Assembly (NCBI RefSeq): GCF_042682685.1
Contig: NZ_JBHUHX010000039.1
Location: forward strand, 1-64,000
DNA from: Imhoffiella fuscus
Lineage (GTDB): Bacteria; Pseudomonadota; Gammaproteobacteria; Chromatiales; Chromatiaceae
Direction: 5' to 3'
DNA length: 64,000 nt
Position numbers and translations under genes: made by a program
Notes under the pieces: model-generated
Databases searched by the model: none
Told to the model about the DNA's origin: nothing
The model's input: only the letters and a program-made list of their open reading frames with translations
Shown: piece after piece, positions 24,489-33,543 of the stretch
Layout: each line of letters opens with the position of its first letter
How positions within the stretch are numbered: position 1 is the stretch's first letter

Positions 24489-26501
24489 TCAGTGAGAGAT
24501 GACAGGTTTGAACGCGGCGGCCGTTTCTGCAAAGTCGAACTCGGGGAGCTTGGAATAGAGGCGCCCTGAGAATTGTCCCGCCCACTTCTGCCCCTTCCCA
24601 AGGGGCGCGCGCAAGGTGGAGCCGGGGAGAATCCTGGTCCGAGTCGTCTGGGTGTGGAAACTGGCGACGCCTGTGTAGCCGAAAAGTCCGTAAAAGCCCT
24701 CTGCGCCTTGATTCCCTTGGGAGCTGAGCAGCGATTCGGTGTCGCTCAGGCCGGGGAGCGGAATATTCTGGCCGAATTTGTAGGGTTCGTCGAAGGCCTC
24801 GAAGAGGTGGATCTGGACGCCGTTCTTCCGCGACCAGGCGAACGCATCCGTGACGAAGGCGGTCGTCAATTCGGGGTTGCAGTAGCGGCGCATGATGGTG
24901 AGACCCTCATGGGTCAGGCGTCGCGCGTCCCGGTCGATATGAGCGGAGAGTTGGGCGGTGGCCGATCCGGCGGCTGGCGTCCTCAGGTTTGTCTGTCCCG
25001 AGAGGTTGAATGGGATGCCGTTGGTGGGCTGGCCGATCTCTCCGATCATGAGTTCGATGGAACGGCCTTCGGCGAGTTCCGAGAGGGTGTGTGTCAGACG
25101 CGTCCACTGGATGTCGAGTTCACCGGTCTTGGGCGCGAAGAAGATGTCCCAGTTGCCGGTTCTCGCGGCGATCTCCAGTGCCTCGGGGCTGGGATAGATG
25201 TTCTCCATCAGAAAGTCCACGTCCGCGAGAAGGTCCTTGACGTCACGCGTGAACTGCTGGATCGCCGGATCGCTCGACCTCGGATCCAGCGCGCGAAACT
25301 GATTGCTGCGGACCCCGACCTTGAGTCCGAGTCCGGCGAAATCGCCGCCGGGTGCCATCTGTGCCTTGGCGAAACGTACCATCTCGGTGACCTGCTCGGT
25401 CGGGGTCGGCTGACCGGGCGTCTTCGCGGCGATGGTGGCGTATTCGTTGCTGACGATGAGGTGGGTGACCGTGCCGGGGAAGCGCTCGTTCGCGACCTTG
25501 GCCTGGGCGAGTGCCGAGAGGATGGCGAAGCGCATGCGGTCGTTGATCAGGGTGCCGTAGACGGCGACGTTCTCGACGCCTTGCTCGATGGTCAGGAGGC
25601 GCTTGCCGGCACGGGCATTGATCTCGGCCGCCGCCAGGGCGATCTGGCCGTTGGCGTCTCCGGCGAAGAATCCCGGATTGAGTCTGGCGTCCGGGTCCTG
25701 TTTGCGGGCTGGCGCGAACAGCCGGAGATGCACCGTATCGAGTTTCAGGTCGCGCCCCGGTTCGCCCTGGGTTTGGATCAGGATTCGGCTCGGGTCCGGT
25801 TTCACATAGGCGGCGGTCGGCGGGAAATGGAAATGGAGTGCGTCGATCGAGCGATTGGTCGTCGTTGGGCCGCCGTCGCCAGGATGGAAGCGAACCCGGT
25901 TATCGGTCCAGACCGGAAGCGTGGCATAGCCTTCGCCGTCGAGTTCGCGCCAGTAGCCGGATTGAAAGCCGGCGCCGTAGGTTGCCAGCGTGAGCGGTGC
26001 GCCTTGGGCGGCTTCGGCCAGGTATCTGAGCTGGCGAAAGACCGAGGCCTGGTTGTCGACCTCTTGTGCCGGTCCGGGTTTCTGTCCGTCGAAGAAGCGG
26101 AAGAGGGTGCGGCTCCATTGGGCGTCGGAGGCATCCTCTAAGGCCGTCGGGTCGAAGTCGAGCCGGCCGCTGGCCTCGACGGATCTGAGTCGACCGTTTT
26201 GGGCGAAATAGAGGTCGATCCGTTGCTCGGCGCGCAAGAACGCGTGCGCCGGATCGGCAATCGAGATGCCGCCGACATAGGTGTTGAACGAGGGCGTATA
26301 GAATCGGCCGCTGGCGTAGGGGTTATCCGGGGTCTGACTCCATTGGCCGATATAGGGCTGATAGGCGAGCCCCATCTGCGGTGTCTCCGCCAAGGCTGGG
26401 GTCATGCATCCGATCCATGCGAGCAGAGCGACGAGGCCGCGCTGCTTGGCGGCTGTGGCTCTCGGTTGTGCGAAGAATGAGGTGATCGGTGAGGTAATCA
26501 G
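24489..26501 (-). CDS. Exported GH17-like glycoside hydrolase/beta-glucanosyltransferase
   Basis: The protein has a signal peptide (GLVALLAWIGCMTPALA before ETPQ), an N-terminal beta-rich region of about 250 residues and a C-terminal TIM-barrel like GH17. The probable acid/base Glu is in LIVSNEYA (about residue 353). The nucleophile is in MIGEIGQPTNG (about 488), and the bacterial GH17 pattern EAFDEPYKFG is also present. GH17 enzymes cut or transfer beta-1,3-glucan, so it may act on a periplasmic glucan. The start is abnormal: no ATG, GTG or TTG lies between the upstream stop and the signal peptide. A CTG at 26501 or ATT at 26498, about 7-10 bases after AAGGGAG and overlapping the upstream stop codon, is the likeliest. 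Substrate unknown. Confidence 0.75.
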   Translation of the reverse strand: MITSPITSFFAQPRATAAKQRGLVALLAWIGCMTPALAETPQMGLAYQPYIGQWSQTPDNPYASGRFYTPSFNTYVGGISIADPAHAFLRAEQRIDLYFAQNGRLRSVEASGRLDFDPTALEDASDAQWSRTLFRFFDGQKPGPAQEVDNQASVFRQLRYLAEAAQGAPLTLATYGAGFQSGYWRELDGEGYATLPVWTDNRVRFHPGDGGPTTTNRSIDALHFHFPPTAAYVKPDPSRILIQTQGEPGRDLKLDTVHLRLFAPARKQDPDARLNPGFFAGDANGQIALAAAEINARAGKRLLTIEQGVENVAVYGTLINDRMRFAILSALAQAKVANERFPGTVTHLIVSNEYATIAAKTPGQPTPTEQVTEMVRFAKAQMAPGGDFAGLGLKVGVRSNQFRALDPRSSDPAIQQFTRDVKDLLADVDFLMENIYPSPEALEIAARTGNWDIFFAPKTGELDIQWTRLTHTLSELAEGRSIELMIGEIGQPTNGIPFNLSGQTNLRTPAAGSATAQLSAHIDRDARRLTHEGLTIMRRYCNPELTTAFVTDAFAWSRKNGVQIHLFEAFDEPYKFGQNIPLPGLSDTESLLSSQGNQGAEGFYGLFGYTGVASFHTQTTRTRILPGSTLRAPLGKGQKWAGQFSGRLYSKLPEFDFAETAAAFKPVISH

Positions 26502-27052
26502 CGGCGTGCTCCCTTGTTGGCCTTGTCGGGGTTGCGTAACAACACATAGACGGCGCCGGTGCCGCCGTCGCGCTGGGGCGTCGAGCAGAAGGCCAGCACC
26601 TGGTCGTAGAGCCGCAGCCAGTAGTTGATCTTGCCCTTGAGCACGGGTTGGCGGTCCGACGACCGATGTCCCTTGCCGTGGATGATCCGTGCGCAGCGCA
26701 CGCGGCGGTGGCGGCATTCGCTCAGGAATTCGCCGAGCAGTTGCCGGGCGTGCTCGGACTGGAGGCCGTGCATGTCGACCTCCAGTCCGATCTCGATCGC
26801 GCCGCGTTGAAGGTCGGCGAGCAGGCGTCGCTGAATTCCGGGCCGCGCGAACAGGAGGTACTCCGGCGTCTCGATCTCCGATTCCGACAGGCCGGCGATG
26901 CCGTCCTCGTCGGGGAGCGCGGACTCGCGCGGGCGCGGCCGGGGCGGCGGCCTCTGGCGGTAAGGCTCGGCGGTTTCCCGAGTCAGGCGCGAAACATCCC
27001 GCATCTCTCCTCGAAACAATTCCAGCTCGGATTCTTGGATCTGTTTCTTCAT
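26498..27052 (-). CDS. Smr-domain protein
   Basis: From the ATG at 27052 the 184-residue protein starts MKKQIQESELELFRGEMRD. It then has a proline/arginine-rich linker (residues about 33-42) and a C-terminal Smr domain with LEVDMHGLQSEHAR and IIHGKGHRS. These are the DxHG and HGKG motifs of Smr nucleases such as SmrA/SmrB. SmrB is an endonuclease that cleaves mRNA at collided ribosomes; short stand-alone Smr proteins may act likewise on RNA or DNA. The stop codon overlaps the presumed start of the GH17 gene, suggesting translational coupling. The longer frame upstream of 27052 is not supported. Confidence 0.88.
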   Translation of the reverse strand: MKKQIQESELELFRGEMRDVSRLTRETAEPYRQRPPPRPRPRESALPDEDGIAGLSESEIETPEYLLFARPGIQRRLLADLQRGAIEIGLEVDMHGLQSEHARQLLGEFLSECRHRRVRCARIIHGKGHRSSDRQPVLKGKINYWLRLYDQVLAFCSTPQRDGGTGAVYVLLRNPDKANKGARR

Positions 27053-27467
27053 GTCGTGGTGCGAGATGGCGGCTCGGGTGATGGCTGGGGGCGGTGCGCG
27101 TGGCGGCCAGTATATCAGCGTGTATCGGGTCTTGAGCCCCGTGTCGGTCGTCGAGTCGAGGGCGTCCTCGCATGAGACGCCCTCGGGGGATCGAGGTTCA
27201 ATCGGGGGGCGAGGCGGAGTTTCAGCGCGCACGAGTCGCCTGGGTTTGGCGGGCGGCTCGTGTGTTGGGCTCCGGGCGTCGCGGCGAGGGTGTCGGTCGC
27301 CATGCTTTTGGGTATGATCTCGGTGCTTCACCGTCGCTGTGGTCGGGATGGCCGGTTCCCGGCATCCCAGCATCCCCGTTATCGGGTCAGGATGTGCTCG
27401 GCTCATCGGGTCACCCGTATGCCTTCAGCGATCCAAGCGTCAGCCACATAGGGGCAACCGTAACTTC
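27053..27467. other. Divergent intergenic region between smr and surE
   Basis: This 415-bp stretch has no supported gene. It contains one strong inverted repeat: a 10-bp stem CGAGGGCGTC / GACGCCCTCG around a 9-base loop, at 27157-27185, with no T-tract. The rest should hold promoters for both directions, but I cannot point to a convincing match. Confidence 0.5.
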
Positions 27468-28217
27468 ATGAAGATCCTCGTCAGCAACGACGATGGCTAT
27501 CAGTCGCCAGGATTGATCGCCCTCGCCGGCGCGCTCGGTCAATTGGGTGAGGTGCTGGTCGTGGCGCCCGAACGTGACCGAAGCGGTGCCAGCAATTCGC
27601 TCACCCTGGAGTTTCCGCTGCGGGCCAAGCGGATGGCCAACGGCTATATCCGTGTCGATGGAACCCCGACCGACTGCGTGCATCTGGCGCTCACCGGGTT
27701 GGCCGAGTCCGACCCGGATATCGTGGTTTCCGGCATCAATCATGGTCCCAATCTGGGCGACGACGTGATCTATTCGGGTACGGTCGCGGCGGCGACCGAG
27801 GGGCGTTTTCTGGGCCTACCCTCAATGGCTGTGTCGATCGCGGCCCACGAGCCTCGCCATCTGGACACGGCGGCGCGTGTGGCCGTCGAGTTGGTGTCGC
27901 GACTGCGTGAGTCGCCGCTCGAATCGAGCATCATCCTCAATGTGAACGTGCCGGATCTCCCCTATGCCGAACTCGCGGGATTCAAGGCGACTCGACTCGG
28001 GCATCGTCACAAGGCCGAGCCGGTCATCGCCTCTCAGGATCCGAGGGGCAGGGCCATCTATTGGGTTGGTCCCGCCGGACCCGAGCAAGACGCGGGGCCG
28101 GATACCGATTTTCATGCCATCCGCAACGGATACGTCTCCATTACGCCTTTGCAGGTGGATCTGACCCGACATTCCGCGCTCGAATCGCTTGGCTGCTGGC
28201 TGACATCATGCAACTGA
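27468..28217 (+). CDS. surE: 5'-nucleotidase/polyphosphatase SurE
   Basis: The start at 27468 gives the exact SurE opening MKILVSNDDGYQSPGL, with the metal-binding Asp pair at residues 8-9. The conserved PERDRSGASNSLT (about 40-52), VDGTPTDCVHLAL and VSGINHGPNLGDDVIYSGTVAAA follow. The 249-residue protein is a divalent-metal phosphatase acting on nucleoside monophosphates and short polyphosphates. It is linked to survival in stationary phase and stress. It is the first gene of the classic surE-pcm-nlpD-rpoS order and overlaps pcm by 1-10 bp depending on the pcm start. Confidence 0.97.
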   Translation: MKILVSNDDGYQSPGLIALAGALGQLGEVLVVAPERDRSGASNSLTLEFPLRAKRMANGYIRVDGTPTDCVHLALTGLAESDPDIVVSGINHGPNLGDDVIYSGTVAAATEGRFLGLPSMAVSIAAHEPRHLDTAARVAVELVSRLRESPLESSIILNVNVPDLPYAELAGFKATRLGHRHKAEPVIASQDPRGRAIYWVGPAGPEQDAGPDTDFHAIRNGYVSITPLQVDLTRHSALESLGCWLTSCN

Positions 28218-28879
28218 TGGCAGACCCGATCGAATCGGGCATTGGCATGACCTCGCGCCGCACACGCGAGCGTTTGATTCGACGTCTGTCCGATGCCGGG
28301 ATCCAGTCGCAAGAGGTGCTGCAGGTGATGCGCCATCTGCCGCGTCATCTGTTCGTCGACGAGGCATTGGCCAGTCGCGCCTACGAGGATTCGGCCCTGC
28401 CGATCGGTCGTGGCCAGACCATCTCGCAGCCCTATACGGTCGCCCTCATGACGCAGGCGCTGTTCGAGCGCTGTCGGCCGGATACGGTGCTTGAGGTTGG
28501 CACCGGGTCCGGTTTTCAGACGGCGGTGCTGGCCTCTCTGGTTCGGCGGGTCTACAGCGTCGAGCGGGTGTGCGAACTGCTCGAACGCGCCCAGCGGCGG
28601 CTCGGCGAACTCAAGATGCGCAACATCCGTTTTCGCCATGGCGACGGGGCCGAGGGTTGGCGCGAGTACGCACCCTTTCAGGGGATCATGGTGACGGCTG
28701 CGCCGCGCGGCGTACCCCGGATGCTCGCCGAGCAGCTCGCGCCCGGAGGGGTGATGGTGATGCCGGTCGGCGAGGGGAGTCAGCAGATGCTGGTGCGGGT
28801 GGTTCGTGGCGCCGATGGGTTCGAGCAAGAGGTATTGGATTCGGTCAGTTTCGTTCCCTTGTTGTCCGGGATCGCCTGA
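28208..28879 (+). CDS. pcm: Protein-L-isoaspartate O-methyltransferase
   Basis: The 223-residue enzyme has PCMT motifs: EDSALPIGRGQTISQPYTVALMTQAL, the SAM site VLEVGTGSGFQTAVLA, and VTAAPRGVPRMLAEQLAPGG. It methylates isoaspartyl residues in aged proteins so they can return to normal aspartyl form. Two starts are possible, ATG 28208 or ATG 28217; the latter shares its A with the surE TGA stop. Either way it is translationally coupled to surE. The order surE-pcm-nlpD-rpoS is conserved among gammaproteobacteria. Confidence 0.95.
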   Translation: MQLMADPIESGIGMTSRRTRERLIRRLSDAGIQSQEVLQVMRHLPRHLFVDEALASRAYEDSALPIGRGQTISQPYTVALMTQALFERCRPDTVLEVGTGSGFQTAVLASLVRRVYSVERVCELLERAQRRLGELKMRNIRFRHGDGAEGWREYAPFQGIMVTAAPRGVPRMLAEQLAPGGVMVMPVGEGSQQMLVRVVRGADGFEQEVLDSVSFVPLLSGIA

Positions 28880-28938
28880 TGGCGTGAGGCGGGCGAATTG
28901 TGCGCTGCCCGGTGAACGCCTGTCATGCGGGAGAAGGC

Positions 28939-29817
28939 ATGCTGGATAAAGACCTGGATTCGACGCTCGATTCGATCTTGTTCCGACCGTTTCGGTCCCC
29001 ATCTTGGTTGTCGAGTCGTGTGTGGGTTGCTGTGTTGGCCGTGTTATCGATGCTGGTGGCCGTACTCCTCGTCGAGGGCTGCGCCTCCAGCAGACCGGCT
29101 CCGGTCTACGGCTGGAACTGGGAGGGGCCGGTGCCGGATGGCTTCTACCTCGTGCGGCGAGGCGACAGTTTGAGCGTGGTCGCGGAGCGGCTCGGCATCA
29201 GCTCGCGCAGGCTTGCGAAGTGGAACCGTCTCAAGCCTCCATACACTATCTATGCGGACACCCTGCTGAGAACCGCGCCTCCTGGAAAGACGCCTGTGCG
29301 TCGTCCGGCGGCCACTGTTGCTTCGAGGGCGGCGGCGACGCCAACGCCTTCGGAATCTCGCCAACCGGTGTCTCGGCAAGGGGAGGGGCAGACTGCTGGA
29401 CGCGGCGGTCGCGAAGGCGCCGGAAGCCGTCGAGCCCCTTCGGGGGTGGGCTGGTCCTGGCCGCTTGATGGCCCCTTGGTCCAGACCTTCAGGGAGGGAG
29501 ATCGCACGCATTCGGGGATCCGTATCGGCGGCTCTCCAGGAGATATCGTGCGGGCTTCGGCAGACGGCCAAGTGGCCTATAGCGGTGGTGGACTCAAAGG
29601 TTACGGCAACCTTATCATCATCAAACATAACGATAAGTATTTGAGCGCCTATGGCTTCAATCGCCGGCTGCTGGTGGTGGAGGGGGATCGCGTCAAACGT
29701 GGGCAGGCGGTGGCGGAGGTCGGGCAGGGGGCCGAGGGCCGATACCTGTTGCACTTCGAGGTTCGCCGCAATGGAACGGCGGTCGACCCCGTACTCTACC
29801 TGCCGCAGCGCGACTGA
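28939..29817 (+). CDS. nlpD: NlpD-type lipoprotein, LysM plus degenerate LytM/M23 domain
   Basis: From ATG 28939, preceded by GGGAGAAG, the product has a hydrophobic segment ending LLVEGCAS, an imperfect lipobox. A LysM domain follows (GFYLVRRGDSLSVVAERLGI, then LAKWNRL), then a Pro/Ser/Thr-rich linker and a C-terminal M23-like domain containing GYGNLIIIKHNDKYLSAYG and LLHFEVRRNG. As in E. coli NlpD the HxxxD zinc ligands are missing, so it is probably an amidase activator (AmiC-type) rather than a peptidase. The rpoS promoter usually lies inside nlpD, so this gene may also carry it. A GTG at 28900 is an alternative start. Confidence 0.92.
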   Translation: MLDKDLDSTLDSILFRPFRSPSWLSSRVWVAVLAVLSMLVAVLLVEGCASSRPAPVYGWNWEGPVPDGFYLVRRGDSLSVVAERLGISSRRLAKWNRLKPPYTIYADTLLRTAPPGKTPVRRPAATVASRAAATPTPSESRQPVSRQGEGQTAGRGGREGAGSRRAPSGVGWSWPLDGPLVQTFREGDRTHSGIRIGGSPGDIVRASADGQVAYSGGGLKGYGNLIIIKHNDKYLSAYGFNRRLLVVEGDRVKRGQAVAEVGQGAEGRYLLHFEVRRNGTAVDPVLYLPQRD

Positions 29818-29847
29818 GCTGACCGGCATAATGGAGAGAGAGGGATT

Positions 29848-30873
29848 ATGCCCATCGCTAAAGATCGCGAGGTCAACGAACGTTCGGCGGAGATCGACAG
29901 CGAGTCCTTGCTCTTGCTTCGCGAGGACTCGGATTCGATCGAGACGGAGGATGCCGAGGAGATCGATTCGGCGAGCAGCGAGCCGATCGATGACAAGGAT
30001 GAGAGCGAGATTTCGACCGAGCGGTATGCCTCTAGCGAGAGCGACTTCGACGCGACACGTCTCTATCTCAACGAGATCGGCGTATCCAAGCTCCTGAGCG
30101 CAGAGGAGGAGGTCTACTTCTCTCGTCTGGCACAGTCGGGCGACAATGCAGCCCGTCAGCGCATGATCGTCAGCAATCTGCGGCTGGTCGTGAAGATCGC
30201 GCGGCGCTATCTCAACCGCGGGCTGCCGTTGCTCGACCTGATCGAGGAGGGCAACCTGGGCCTGATTCGGGCGGTGGAGAAGTTCGATCCGGAGCGAGGC
30301 TTTCGTTTCTCGACCTACGCCACCTGGTGGATCCGCCAGACCATCGAGCGGGCCATTATGAATCAGACCCGCACGGTTCGTCTGCCCATCCATGTCGTCA
30401 AGGAAATCAACGTCTATCTCAAGGCGGCTCGCAAGCTCGCCCAGCAACTCGATCACGAGCCGACGACCGAGGATATCGCGGGTCTGCTCGACAAGCCGAT
30501 CGGTGACGTCAAGCGCATGCTCGGGCTGAACGAGCGCATTGCTTCGGTCGATACGCCTTACAGCAAGGACGCCGATAAGCCTCTGGTCGACATGCTGCAG
30601 GACGAGGCGGCCAACGATCCCTCGGACCGCATTCAGGACGACGACATCCAAACCAATCTCGAACATTGGTTGGGGAAGCTCAATGACAAGCAGCGCGAGG
30701 TCGTCGAGCGGCGTTTCGGTCTGCACGGCTACGAATATTCGACACTCGAAAGCGTGGCTCAGGAGCTTGGCGTCACCCGCGAGCGCGTGCGTCAGATCCA
30801 AATGGATGCGTTGAGACGCTTGCGCGATATCCTAGAAAAAGAAGGGTTTTCGGTCGATTCGTTCTTCAAGTGA
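29848..30873 (+). CDS. rpoS: RNA polymerase sigma factor RpoS
   Basis: The 341-residue sigma factor has an acidic N-terminus, region 1.2 (ATRLYLNEIGVSKLLSAEEEV) and region 2 (NLRLVVKIARRYLNRGLPLLDLIEEGN with FSTYATWWIRQTIERAI). Region 3 holds RTVRLPIHVVKEIN, and region 4 ends with a helix-turn-helix (SVAQELGVTRERVRQIQ). These assign it to the RpoS branch of sigma-70, and the position after nlpD confirms it. It directs general stress and stationary-phase transcription. The start follows an AGAGAGAGGG ribosome-binding site. No terminator was identified in the 262 bp downstream. Confidence 0.97.
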   Translation: MPIAKDREVNERSAEIDSESLLLLREDSDSIETEDAEEIDSASSEPIDDKDESEISTERYASSESDFDATRLYLNEIGVSKLLSAEEEVYFSRLAQSGDNAARQRMIVSNLRLVVKIARRYLNRGLPLLDLIEEGNLGLIRAVEKFDPERGFRFSTYATWWIRQTIERAIMNQTRTVRLPIHVVKEINVYLKAARKLAQQLDHEPTTEDIAGLLDKPIGDVKRMLGLNERIASVDTPYSKDADKPLVDMLQDEAANDPSDRIQDDDIQTNLEHWLGKLNDKQREVVERRFGLHGYEYSTLESVAQELGVTRERVRQIQMDALRRLRDILEKEGFSVDSFFK

Positions 30874-31135
30874 GCGATCGGCGCTGCCCTTGAAGATGTC
30901 TGACTTGATCTCTCCCGCGCAGTCTACACATATCCGATATTTTCCCCTGATTTGGCATCGCTCTCGGTTGGGCGCGGCCGTGTCATAGGCCGTATCGATA
31001 TAGCGTCTGGTGTTGACGCTGGTTAGGGTTCCCGTGATATGGGCTCCTCGGAGTCCAAGGACCGAGGCATGCAGTCATGCGGCTGGATGGCCTCGAAAAC
31101 GTCGTCGTTTCCCCGTGTTTCCTTGGGAGGGGTCT

Positions 31136-32569
31136 ATGCAAGCCAGTTTGGAGCAGAAGTACAATTTCGAAATTGTACGCTGGTTCACTGTGATGGCCGT
31201 GGTCTACCTGGTGGTAGGCGCAGCGGTCGGGGTCTACATCGCGTCGGAGCTGGCCTGGCCGTTCCTGAATTTCGATAGCCCCTACATCTCCTTCGGGCGC
31301 CTGCGCCCAGTCCATACCAATGCCGTCATCTTCGCCTTCGGCGGCTGTACTCTCATGGCGACCGCCTTCTACACCGTGCAGCGGACCTGTGGGGTACGGT
31401 TGTGGAGCGACAAATGGGCGCGTTTCACCTTTTGGGGGTGGAATGCGGTGATCGTTCTCGCGGTGCTGACCCTTCCATTCGGACTCACCCAGTCCAAGGA
31501 ATACGCCGAGTTGGAGTGGCCGATCGATATCCTGATCGCGGTCGTCTGGCTGTCCTTCACCATCAATTTCATCATGACCATCGCGATCCGCAAGACCTCG
31601 CACATCTATGTGTCGAATTGGTTCTTCCTGGGAATGATGGTGATGATCGTCTATCTGCACGTGGTCAATAGCCTGGCGATCCCTGTCGGACTCTTCAAAT
31701 CCTATTCGATCTTCTCCGGTGTGCAGGACGCCATGATCCAGTGGTGGTGGGGACACAACGCGGTGGGTTTCTATCTGACCGCCGGCTTCCTCGGGATCAT
31801 GTATTACTTCGTGCCCAAGCAGGCGGGGCGTCCCATTTATTCCTACCGTCTGTCGGTCATCCATTTCTGGGCGCTCATGTTCGGCTACGTCTGGCTCGGT
31901 GCCCACCATCTCCAGTACACCGCGCTTCCAGATTGGACCGGCTCGCTCGGCGCGGCCGTTTCCATCGCCATGATCATTCCCTCCTGGGGCGGCGCGGTGA
32001 ACGGCATGATGACGCTGTCCGGGGCCTGGGACCGCCTGCGCACCGACTATGTCCTGCGCTTCCTCATCATCGCCTTGGCCTTCTACGCCATGTCGACTTT
32101 CGAGGGGCCTGTCATGTCGCTCAAGACCGTCAACGCGCTCTCGCACTACACGGACTGGACGATCGGTCACGTCCATTCGGGTGCCTTGGGCTGGGTGGCC
32201 GGCATTTCGATCGGCGCCATCTACCATCTGATGACTCGTCTCTATCACACCGAGATGTTCTCGGTGCGACTCATCAATTTCCATTTTTGGACCGCGACCA
32301 TCGGTACTGTCATCTACATCGTGGCCATGTGGGTATCGGGGATCATGCAGGGCCTCATGTGGCGTGCCTACGACGAATACGGCACCCTGGCCTACACCTT
32401 CGTCGAGTCGGTTGACGCCATGCATCCCTATTATGCGATGCGCGCGATCGGCGGGATGATCTTCTTGCTGGGCGCCGTCGTGATGCTCTTCAACGTGCTC
32501 ATGACCATCCGTAAATCCGTCGTTTCGGGCAGCCTGGCCAATGCCCGGGCCGTTCCTGTCGCCGCCTGA
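31136..32569 (+). CDS. ccoN: cbb3-type cytochrome c oxidase subunit I
   Basis: The start at 31136, with GGGAGGGG upstream, gives MQASLEQKYNFEIVRWF, the usual CcoN beginning. The 477-residue, roughly 12-helix protein has the haem-copper histidines: RPVHTNAVIFAFGG, WWWGHNAVGFYLTAGFLGIMYYFVP, LGAHHLQYT and GHVHSGALGW. CcoN carries haem b and the haem b3-CuB site where oxygen is reduced. cbb3 oxidases have high oxygen affinity and serve at low oxygen, which suits a facultative phototroph. It is first in ccoN-O-Q-P. I could not find a full FNR box upstream; only a half-site TTGAT near 30906. Confidence 0.97.
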   Translation: MQASLEQKYNFEIVRWFTVMAVVYLVVGAAVGVYIASELAWPFLNFDSPYISFGRLRPVHTNAVIFAFGGCTLMATAFYTVQRTCGVRLWSDKWARFTFWGWNAVIVLAVLTLPFGLTQSKEYAELEWPIDILIAVVWLSFTINFIMTIAIRKTSHIYVSNWFFLGMMVMIVYLHVVNSLAIPVGLFKSYSIFSGVQDAMIQWWWGHNAVGFYLTAGFLGIMYYFVPKQAGRPIYSYRLSVIHFWALMFGYVWLGAHHLQYTALPDWTGSLGAAVSIAMIIPSWGGAVNGMMTLSGAWDRLRTDYVLRFLIIALAFYAMSTFEGPVMSLKTVNALSHYTDWTIGHVHSGALGWVAGISIGAIYHLMTRLYHTEMFSVRLINFHFWTATIGTVIYIVAMWVSGIMQGLMWRAYDEYGTLAYTFVESVDAMHPYYAMRAIGGMIFLLGAVVMLFNVLMTIRKSVVSGSLANARAVPVAA

Positions 32570-32588
32570 TCCGCAAGGAGTCGTAGCC

Positions 32589-33335
32589 ATGTCTGACGCA
32601 AAGGTGAAGCCAAAGTCTTTCCAGGAATGGATGGAAATCAACATCTGGGCCCTTTTGATCGTTCTCGGGTTCGTGCTCTCCATCGGTGGGCTGGTCGAGA
32701 TCGTGCCGCTCTTCTTCATGAAGAACACCTTGGAGCACACCAAGTTCCCCGAGATCGTCTGGGGCAAGTCCGGCAAGGAGCCGATCGTTGCGATCGATGA
32801 AGCGGGAAAGACTCAATGGAACTGGCAGACGGGGGATGGTGTGCGCCCCTATACGGCGGTGGAACTGGCCGGGCGCGACATCTTCCAGCGCGAGGGCTGC
32901 TATCTCTGTCACTCGCAGATGATTCGCCCCTTCCGCGACGAGAAGGAGCGCTATGGCCATTATTCGCTCGCCTCCGAGTCCATCTTCGACCATCCGTTCC
33001 AATGGGGCTCCAAGCGCACTGGGCCTGATCTGGCGCGGGTCGGCGGCAAATATTCGGACGAGTGGCACCGTCAACATCTCCGTGACCCGCGCGCGCTGGT
33101 TCCGGAATCCGTGATGCCGGGCTATCCGTGGCTCGATCACTCCTACGTCAATGGAAAGAGTGTCAGGCGCCATATGAAGGGGCTGCGCCTGGTCGGTGTG
33201 CCTTACGCCGATGCCGACATCGAGGCCGCTCCGGCCTTGCTCGACGGCAAGACCGAGATGGACGCGCTCGTCGCCTATCTCCAGGTCTTGGGCACCATGG
33301 TCAAGCTTGATGATTCGAAGGCCTACCGTGAATAG
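32589..33335 (+). CDS. ccoO: cbb3-type cytochrome c oxidase subunit II (monoheme)
   Basis: The start at 32589 follows AAGGAG and gives MSDAKVKPKSFQEW. The 248-residue protein has one N-terminal membrane helix (LLIVLGFVLSIGGLVEIVPLFF) and a periplasmic domain with a single haem motif REGCYLCHSQMIRPFRDEKERYG. The likely axial methionine is in PESVMPGYPWL. CcoO passes electrons from CcoP to the CcoN catalytic centre. It lies 19 bp after ccoN and overlaps ccoQ by 8 bp. The length is typical. Confidence 0.97.
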   Translation: MSDAKVKPKSFQEWMEINIWALLIVLGFVLSIGGLVEIVPLFFMKNTLEHTKFPEIVWGKSGKEPIVAIDEAGKTQWNWQTGDGVRPYTAVELAGRDIFQREGCYLCHSQMIRPFRDEKERYGHYSLASESIFDHPFQWGSKRTGPDLARVGGKYSDEWHRQHLRDPRALVPESVMPGYPWLDHSYVNGKSVRRHMKGLRLVGVPYADADIEAAPALLDGKTEMDALVAYLQVLGTMVKLDDSKAYRE

Positions 33336-33543
33336 TCTGGCTAGCTACTTCGAGACCGACTGGCAGGCGATGACGCTCAACGACTGGGTCGGCACCATTC
33401 TGACGGTTGTTATCTTCCTGCTCATGCTCGTGGCCTATTTTCAGGTCTTTCGTCCGAAGAATCGGGAGCGGCTCGAATCCAAGAAGCACATCCTGTTCGA
33501 CGAGGACCGCGAGAACAACGGAGACAACGATGGCGGACCATAA
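33328..33543 (+). CDS. ccoQ: cbb3-type oxidase small subunit (CcoQ/FixQ)
   Basis: This 71-residue protein has one membrane helix (WVGTILTVVIFLLMLVAYFQVF) and a charged tail RPKNRERLESKKHILFDED, the CcoQ pattern. It stabilises the cbb3 complex. The chosen start is GTG at 33328, inside the end of ccoO with AAGG upstream. An ATG at 33370 just before the helix is an alternative. The 3' end overlaps ccoP by 14 bp, so ccoO, ccoQ and ccoP are tightly coupled. Confidence 0.9.
   Translation: MNSLASYFETDWQAMTLNDWVGTILTVVIFLLMLVAYFQVFRPKNRERLESKKHILFDEDRENNGDNDGGP

Noticed and set aside
26502..27173. Upstream extension of the GH17-like gene to 27173
   Set aside because: This stretch is the Smr gene read in another frame and its product is Arg/Pro-rich. 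The GH17 similarity begins only at the signal peptide.
30900..30920. Possible FNR box upstream of ccoN
   Set aside because: Only the half-site TTGAT is present; the matching ATCAA is missing at the correct distance.
30983..32776. Long open frame (about 597 codons) on the minus strand opposite ccoN
   Set aside because: It is antisense to a fully recognisable ccoN. The product is compositionally biased (His/Asp/Gly-rich) and matches no family, as expected from a high-GC mirror frame.
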